Below, in pieces: positions 60,701 to 64,000 of a DNA stretch of 64,000 nucleotides. Both the position numbers and the translations under genes were made by a program. Each line of letters starts with the position of its first letter. The stretch's first letter is position 1. The DNA lies in NCBI RefSeq assembly GCF_017569185.1, contig NZ_CP071869.1, positions 310,001 through 374,000 of the forward strand, read 5' to 3'. This stretch comes from Polaribacter cellanae. GTDB lineage: Bacteria; Bacteroidota; Bacteroidia; Flavobacteriales; Flavobacteriaceae. Below the pieces are notes generated by a model. The model was not told where the DNA came from, did no database searches, and was given only the letters and a program-made list of their open reading frames with translations.

Positions 60701-61300
60701 ATCGTTATCACCAATAGTAGAAACATTGTTAGAATCTATAATACCAGTACTTTCATCGGATGTATATGTGGCATTGACTGAATTTGTAAAAGTTGGAAAA
60801 ATGGTATTATTAAAATTATCTGTAGCTTTAATTGTATATTTATCTCCATTAGGATTAGAACTATTTACGTGTAATAAATCGAAACCAACAGCATATACAG
60901 GAGTACTAAAAGTTATTGTAATGGTAATACCTGCACCAGTAGTAAAACCATTTGTATAAAACTGTAATGTTTCAGTTGGTTCTGCATCTGCACCAACAGC
61001 AGGAGAATTTGTAGTAGAGGTACTATTTCGCCATTTTTCTAAATCTCCTGTTTCTCCAGAAAATGTATAGGTAATATTAACACCACTACCATCTACATTA
61101 TTTAGTGTTTTGATTAAATCTCCATCTGTCCAATCGAAATCATTATTTCCGGAAGGCGTTTTGCTCCAAATAAAATTAGAAGCATTATCATTACAACTAC
61201 TATGTAAGTATTGTGCGTAAGAATTTATTGAAAAAAAAGCGATTATTATAAAGCTTATTTTTTTTAAATTAATTATTCGTTTATGTAATTTTTTTTTCAT
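54785..61300 (-). CDS. Giant T9SS protein with thrombospondin type 3 repeats
   Basis: The ATG at 61300 ([15 protein letters not shown]) gives a good signal peptide ending near SYAQ; the frame opens four codons earlier. After an N-terminal beta domain (about 30-240) come three long series of calcium-binding DxDxDG motifs of the thrombospondin type 3 kind, such as [20 protein letters not shown] and [14 protein letters not shown], recurring through about 1290. A lamin-tail-like region follows ([17 protein letters not shown]). Near residue 1770 is a probable carbohydrate-binding module of the CBM6 type ([35 protein letters not shown]). The protein ends in a T9SS type A sorting domain ([21 protein letters not shown]). 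A -7 box (TATTTTTG, minus strand, 61329-61336) precedes it. It is probably a long, calcium-stiffened surface adhesin. Confidence 0.9.
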   Translation of the reverse strand: MKKKLHKRIINLKKISFIIIAFFSINSYAQYLHSSCNDNASNFIWSKTPSGNNDFDWTDGDLIKTLNNVDGSGVNITYTFSGETGDLEKWRNSTSTTNSPAVGADAEPTETLQFYTNGFTTGAGITITITFSTPVYAVGFDLLHVNSSNPNGDKYTIKATDNFNNTIFPTFTNSVNATYTSDESTGIIDSNNVSTIGDNDNIGINFSDIDKIKSITILWQDCNSCTLGAFHGSGISGLTFCKDFVDGDNDGVPDNVDIDNDNDGILDITEGACPGVALTTQPSRINNAGGSTGAVQNIDVSSLGLSAGDLVTVSNVRARGDIDGGDPNENFSLSFNAGRPDAVTNTNLQVPNGQCSTNLDAVSPFVNRTLTVFDIGGVPSITIQATTDIGVGNFCAGNFALEYTVEINCVNSRDTDGDTIPDYLDLDSDNDGIPDNIEAQSTNNYIAPTGLDSDKDGLDNAYDTTPTGGSTGVGSLGITPKNTDNTDNPDYLDLDSDNDTTFDIIESSATPPANLGGKVTGAVGTNGLLNTLESADDYSDPNGSFDNTQTDNFTDSDADVTTGGDVDYRDIPGVDSDNDGIVDGDDLDDDNDGILDTVEQNGNVIRDTDGDGIADHLDLDSDNDGIPDVIEAGGTDANKDGRADGVVGTTSTTKGIPSSANTGTTPRNEDTDTIPDYLDIDADNDGIPDNIEAQTTSGYVAPSGKANGITDINQNGVDDNYEIGTNIGLTPVNTDNQDNPDYIDSDSDNDSITDINENGDSNSLQNADTDGDGLDDKFDNNDDSTVLGTTVNDGVGAGDIITNTADIVDAYLDTDNDISTGGNIDYRDVSGLDSDNDGIADKNDLDDDNDGILDSAETTCIAPYTGSNPTFSSLEYFKNGASVASQPNYPYTSAIDGNIGGDAETDYSFNAQVLDSAVFTFKEIYSNINTNLKFYNDAGGIGNNEGWRSITGIKVFDIDNNEIYSSGAFDFGASGDSNNIYDFNLGNLKNAKRLVFYNIANRTNFGRSIREMLVLPGGTFSTCAFKDTDGDGISDHLDLDSDNDGIPDVIESGGTDTNRDGKADGTVGTTTSTNGIPSSASTGTTPRNADTDLLPNHLDIDADDDGIPDNIEGQPTKGYIAPSGIGTAITDANNNGVDDNYETGGFIGLNPENTDGVDTPDYIDTDTDNDGNLDITENGVGVPNILSGTDTDNDGLDNNFDDNDDTSITGFTVNDNHNPPAPANLGDADNDVNSPFGDLDYRDIRGPQGTPMITQVYQFGTEKWIEITNISSTNPIDANLIKVQMYKDKTGDLTDVIPDVTFTIPTILAPKKSVLFKNSNNIITNIDGDATVINNNIITDIKDGNDIITLSPSILKTSWADRYDVIRNFPNKTSFVRIDETLTTNPNYTPNEWVVFIDDALSPYTFLTGTAAERHPHDPLISEIASSNTNANTLLGLHRIEKTIYNGTSWNNGFPDRSRYVSVNGNYKHENVRLSARKLEVLGANILSLDNQPLIVTNNVNIANNAEIRLIGNSQLVQSHTGVADITGNGKLYVEQNSDLASIYRYNYMSSPVTTLGNSTYSVESVFKDGTNPVTHTGVVGQGTSNIARNINFVGGFDGSVGTPINIADRWIYTFASSNGTRASWVKKAKNGTIAPTDGFIFKGPGVAQNYTYVGNPNDGEYTTSVGANESYLLGNPFPSSLNGLKFIKDNLNSIDGSLYFWQHVGEESTAEAIDGHRYAGYIGGYATLNLSMGVTNVRKPAVGAYNITIEAENADTNGTTIAGNSNNVVTLNNNSSYIEFKTITRATDKLDLTYVAPSGKSIELRVNGNVINTYNLPASSNYTTFTINHCIIFGATIRLEALNANQFSLDNIIISDDDGDISCAPSSGTDASVYKTPGTYVPIGQGFFIGGDSNGGPIVFNNSQRQFVTEASGNAVFFKSAKKANKTSNDNGDFNKLPLIKLGMDFVNSDGESLHRQIGVSFSQNNTFNFDKGYDSPIYDLNETDIYWKFPDNSNKYVIAGIQNISNDLEIPFEIVMNYDGTNILKIDDSFGIKREIFLKDKLENKTYSLSNNNEIALQLKKGTYSGRFFITFKQENVLSTNDVNTPLSKEFTLFLDNDNKELVLQNNANLQIRKAILFNLLGQKVASWNTFKTSFENRLKVKNLSEAIYIVNIQTDKGLVSKKVFLVKK

Positions 61301-61387
61301 ACAATTAGCCATAATTTTATTTATTTAACAAAAATAGTAATTCTCTTTGATATATTAGACCCTATAATTAGTTTTAAGTCACATAAT

Positions 61388-61425
61388 TACTTACGTAATA
61401 AACTTGTAAGTGGTTTTTACTTACA
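61388..61425. promoter_or_regulatory. Cluster of ACTTAC/GTAAGT half-sites between divergent genes
   Basis: ACTTAC at 61389-61394, GTAAGT at 61406-61411 and ACTTAC at 61419-61424 lie between the divergent giant gene and recG, and the first overlaps a TTACGTAA palindrome. They resemble operator half-sites and share the TACGTA core with the sites upstream of the two other giant genes. No regulator is assigned. Confidence 0.3.
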
Positions 61426-61491
61426 CAAAAATGTTTGTATAAAGTTTACTATATTCTCTTTATTTTTGTAATATATTATAAATTAAGAAAA

Positions 61492-63606
61492 TTGAATTTA
61501 AACTACCCAATTACATATATTAAAGGAATAAGTGTACAAAGAGCTGCTTTGATTTATACAGAATTGGGCATAAAAACTTGTAATGATTTATTAAATTTTT
61601 TTCCTTTTAGATATATTGATAAAACCCAGTTTTATGCTATTAAAGATTTGCAACCCAATTCCTCGGAAGTTCAAATTGTGGGGAAAATTACACGTATAAA
61701 ATCTGTCGCTCAAAAGAGAGGAAGCAGATTGGTAGCAACTTTCCAAGATGTTTCTGGAACGATGGAATTGGTTTGGTTTAAAGGGCAAAAATGGATTAAG
61801 GATTCACTTAAAATTAACGAACCTTATGTGGTTTATGGAAAATTGAACCATTATAATGGTAATTTTAGCATTCCACATCCAGAAATAGAACTGGTAACAG
61901 AGTACAAGAAAAAGTTGCAAACCAAAATGCAACCAGTGTATTCTTCCACAGAAAAATTAACAAATTCTGGCATTTCTAATAAGATGTTGCGTAATTATAT
62001 TCAGAATTTATTACAACAGTTTTACGATGGAATTCAAGAAAGTTTATCGCAAGAAGTTTTAGACGATTTTAAATTGATGAAAAAAAAGGATGCACTGTTA
62101 AACGTACATTTCCCTAAAAGTCAAGAAAATTTAGCCAAAGCACAAAATAGACTAAAATTCGAAGAACTTTTTTTTATCCAATTACAATTATTGCGTAAGA
62201 AACTCATCAACAAAACAAAAAATAAAGGATTTATATTTGAAACCGTTGGTAAAGTATTTAACCAGTTTTATAACGAAAAGTTACCTTTCGAGTTAACAAA
62301 TGCTCAAAAAAGAGTATTGAAAGAAATTCGAAAAGATGTAGCTACAGGAACACATATGAATCGTCTTTTACAAGGAGATGTTGGTTCTGGAAAAACAATT
62401 GTTGCTTTGTTAACCATGCTTTTAGCGATTGATAATGGTTTTCAAGCAACAATTATGGCACCAACAGAAATTTTGGCAAATCAGCATTACACAGCAGTTT
62501 CCGAACTTTTAGAAGGAATGGATATTAAGGTCGATATTCTTACAGGTTCTGTAAAAACCAAAAAACGAAGAGAAATTCATGCTGGTTTAGAAGATGGAAT
62601 GCTTCATATTTTAGTAGGAACACATGCTTTGTTGGAAGATAAAGTACAATTCAAAAATTTAGGAATTGCTATTATTGATGAGCAACATAGATTTGGGGTA
62701 AAACAGCGCTCACAATTATGGAAAAAAGGAGGAAAGGTTGAAGGTTTTTCTCTTCCTCCCCACATTTTAGTAATGACAGCAACACCCATTCCAAGAACTT
62801 TGGCAATGTCTGTTTATGGAGATTTAGATATTTCTGTAATAGATGAATTACCTCCAGGAAGAAAAGAAGTAAAAACGATACATCGTTTTGATAGCAACAG
62901 ATTATCTGTATTTAAATTTATGAAAGATGAAATTGCGAAAGGGCGACAAGTTTATTTGGTGTATCCATTAATTGAAGAATCTGAAGCCATGGATTATAAA
63001 GATCTAATGGATGGGTATGAAAGTGTTTCGAGAGAGTTTCCTTCGCCAAAATATCAAATTAGTATTGTGCATGGAAAAATGAAACCAGCAGATAAGGATT
63101 TTGAAATGCAGCGTTTTGTAAAAGGTGAAACTCAAATCATGGTTGCAACAACTGTAATTGAAGTTGGTGTAAATGTGCCCAATGCAAGTGTTATGATTAT
63201 AGAAAGTGCAGAACGTTTTGGACTTTCTCAATTACACCAGTTAAGAGGAAGAGTTGGGCGAGGAGCAGACCAAAGTTATTGTATATTATTATCGAGTTAC
63301 AAATTATCTGAAGAAGGCAAAACACGATTAAAAACAATGGTAGAAACTACAGATGGTTTTAAAATAGCAGAAGTAGATTTAAAACTACGTGGCCCTGGAA
63401 ATTTAATGGGAACACAACAAAGTGGTGTTTTAAATATGAAGATTGCAGATGTTGTAAAAGATTCTAAAATTTTAGTAGCTGCAAGAAATACAGCAATTTC
63501 AATTTTACAAGAAGATAGTAACTTGTCTCTTGAAAAAAACATACCTATAAAACAAGCATATACAAAAATGACCAAATCGTCTAAGATTTGGTCGAATATA
63601 AGTTAA
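61492..63606 (+). CDS. recG: ATP-dependent DNA helicase RecG
   Basis: RecG reverses stalled replication forks and branch-migrates Holliday junctions. The frame opens with TTG at 61435, but the first 18 codons are hydrophobic and unlike RecG. The family start (YPITYIKGISVQRAALI) follows the TTG at 61492, giving about 704 aa, close to the usual length. The wedge/OB domain is at about 40-150, then Walker A GDVGSGKTIVALL, IIDEQHRFGVKQR (DExH), motif III MTATPIPRTLAM, and the C-terminal helicase motifs VATTVIEVGVNVPNA and QLHQLRGRVGRGA. The wedge and TRG regions are intact. No ATG start is available nearby, so the start is uncertain. Confidence 0.95.
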   Translation: MNLNYPITYIKGISVQRAALIYTELGIKTCNDLLNFFPFRYIDKTQFYAIKDLQPNSSEVQIVGKITRIKSVAQKRGSRLVATFQDVSGTMELVWFKGQKWIKDSLKINEPYVVYGKLNHYNGNFSIPHPEIELVTEYKKKLQTKMQPVYSSTEKLTNSGISNKMLRNYIQNLLQQFYDGIQESLSQEVLDDFKLMKKKDALLNVHFPKSQENLAKAQNRLKFEELFFIQLQLLRKKLINKTKNKGFIFETVGKVFNQFYNEKLPFELTNAQKRVLKEIRKDVATGTHMNRLLQGDVGSGKTIVALLTMLLAIDNGFQATIMAPTEILANQHYTAVSELLEGMDIKVDILTGSVKTKKRREIHAGLEDGMLHILVGTHALLEDKVQFKNLGIAIIDEQHRFGVKQRSQLWKKGGKVEGFSLPPHILVMTATPIPRTLAMSVYGDLDISVIDELPPGRKEVKTIHRFDSNRLSVFKFMKDEIAKGRQVYLVYPLIEESEAMDYKDLMDGYESVSREFPSPKYQISIVHGKMKPADKDFEMQRFVKGETQIMVATTVIEVGVNVPNASVMIIESAERFGLSQLHQLRGRVGRGADQSYCILLSSYKLSEEGKTRLKTMVETTDGFKIAEVDLKLRGPGNLMGTQQSGVLNMKIADVVKDSKILVAARNTAISILQEDSNLSLEKNIPIKQAYTKMTKSSKIWSNIS

Positions 63607-63618
63607 TTGGTAGCACTA

Positions 63619-63915
63619 TTAATTTTGCCAAGGTTTGTGGTTTTTTGCTTTAGGACCTATTAATTTTCTAATTTTTGTTTTTTTTGCTAAAACAATTTTA
63701 GTCTCAGATTTCTTTCGATTCCAAATTTTTAGATTTTTTGCTTCAGAGCCTTTTAAATCTATATGTTTTAGTGTATTTAATTTTATAACAGTAGATACTT
63801 TTTTATGTTTCCAGTATTTATAGTTTTTTGCTTTTGAGCCTAAAACTATTTTTTTACTCTGTGCAACTGTATTGAAACCGATTAAAATTGCTGTAAAAAA
63901 TAATATCTTTTTCAT
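63619..63915 (-). CDS. Small secreted protein with three AKNxKxW repeats (98 aa)
   Basis: A signal peptide (MKKILFFTAILIGFNTVAQ) is followed by a basic protein with three similar units: GSKAKNYKYWKHKK (about 26-39), GSEAKNLKIWNRKK (about 57-70) and GPKAKNHKPWQN (about 87-98, at the C-terminus). Between them are IVLA/IKLN-type strands with many Lys and Thr. The unit G(S/P)xAKNxKxW is not a motif I can name. Its length and charge suggest a small periplasmic or surface protein that could bind polyanions. It is convergent with recG (12 bp apart). The function is unknown. Confidence 0.7.
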   Translation of the reverse strand: MKKILFFTAILIGFNTVAQSKKIVLGSKAKNYKYWKHKKVSTVIKLNTLKHIDLKGSEAKNLKIWNRKKSETKIVLAKKTKIRKLIGPKAKNHKPWQN

Positions 63916-64000
63916 AAGTAATATTAAAAAAATGACTGAAATAATAGTACTACAAAAATAAAAATATTTTTTATAAATATTAATAATTTACAAGTGTAAC

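Noticed and set aside
61435..61491. TTG start of recG at 61435
   Set aside because: The added 19 residues are hydrophobic and unlike RecG; family similarity begins after 61492.
63570..63593. Perfect hairpin GACCAAATC-GTCTAA-GATTTGGTC at the end of recG
   Set aside because: It lies within the last codons of recG and has no T-run after it; probably chance or codon constraint.
1..64000. tRNA, rRNA or riboswitch genes
   Set aside because: No cloverleaf with a TTCGAnTC-type arm next to an acceptor stem, no rRNA segment and no known riboswitch core was recognised; a covariance-model search would be needed to exclude small RNAs.

Overview
The window is AT-rich chromosomal DNA from a member of the Bacteroidota, almost certainly a marine Flavobacteriaceae (Polaribacter/Tenacibaculum-like). 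The reasons are: several large secreted proteins with C-terminal type IX secretion (T9SS) sorting domains, the gene order cysS-yidD-lgt-DUF6787, Bacteroidota-type -7 boxes (TAnnTTTG) instead of Shine-Dalgarno sites, and several short dispersed repeats of a kind I associate with flavobacterial genomes. The species is inference. No tRNA, rRNA or CRISPR array was seen.

Layout. 1-2182: the 3' part of a beta-strand-rich protein, then a small ORF followed by a frameshifted pseudogene. 2183-7343: housekeeping genes (cysS, yidD, lgt, DUF6787, a NUDIX hydrolase, a PlsC-like acyltransferase). 7340-11971: an outer-membrane-like protein, an aldo/keto reductase and a giant FAD/Fe-S oxidoreductase. 12275-13294: an IS982-type insertion sequence with a frameshifted transposase. 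13445-15220: an acyl-CoA ligase. 15536-26333: a regulatory and export module. It holds a pentapeptide-repeat protein, a histidine kinase and an NtrC-type regulator on the minus strand, facing a divergent MacA-like adaptor, an ABC ATPase and two tandem 804-aa FtsX/MacB permeases. A sigma-54 promoter and two tandem palindromic upstream sites lie between them.

26334-43451 is the most unusual part. It holds two tandem paralogous giant T9SS proteins (2513 and 2518 aa). Each is built as beta-helix / seven-bladed propeller / FnIII / beta-helix / propeller / FnIII / beta-helix / sorting tail. Each is followed by a small secreted-peptide gene (60 and 54 aa), and a small zinc-ribbon protein lies between the two sets. 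The second and third beta-helix modules occur in opposite order in the two paralogs. Their promoters share a duplicated TACGTA motif. Miniature inverted-repeat elements with IS982-like ends flank the locus. A TPR histidine kinase and a LuxR-type response regulator (43452-46109) lie directly upstream and are plausible controllers.

46271-64000: purL, two endonuclease I-family secreted nucleases in an overlapping pair, an RsmB/NOP-type RNA methyltransferase, a 2175-aa thrombospondin-type-3-repeat T9SS protein, divergent recG, and a small secreted protein with three internal repeats. The window thus joins core metabolism and RNA genes to an accessory surface-protein region shaped by repeat recombination and small mobile elements.
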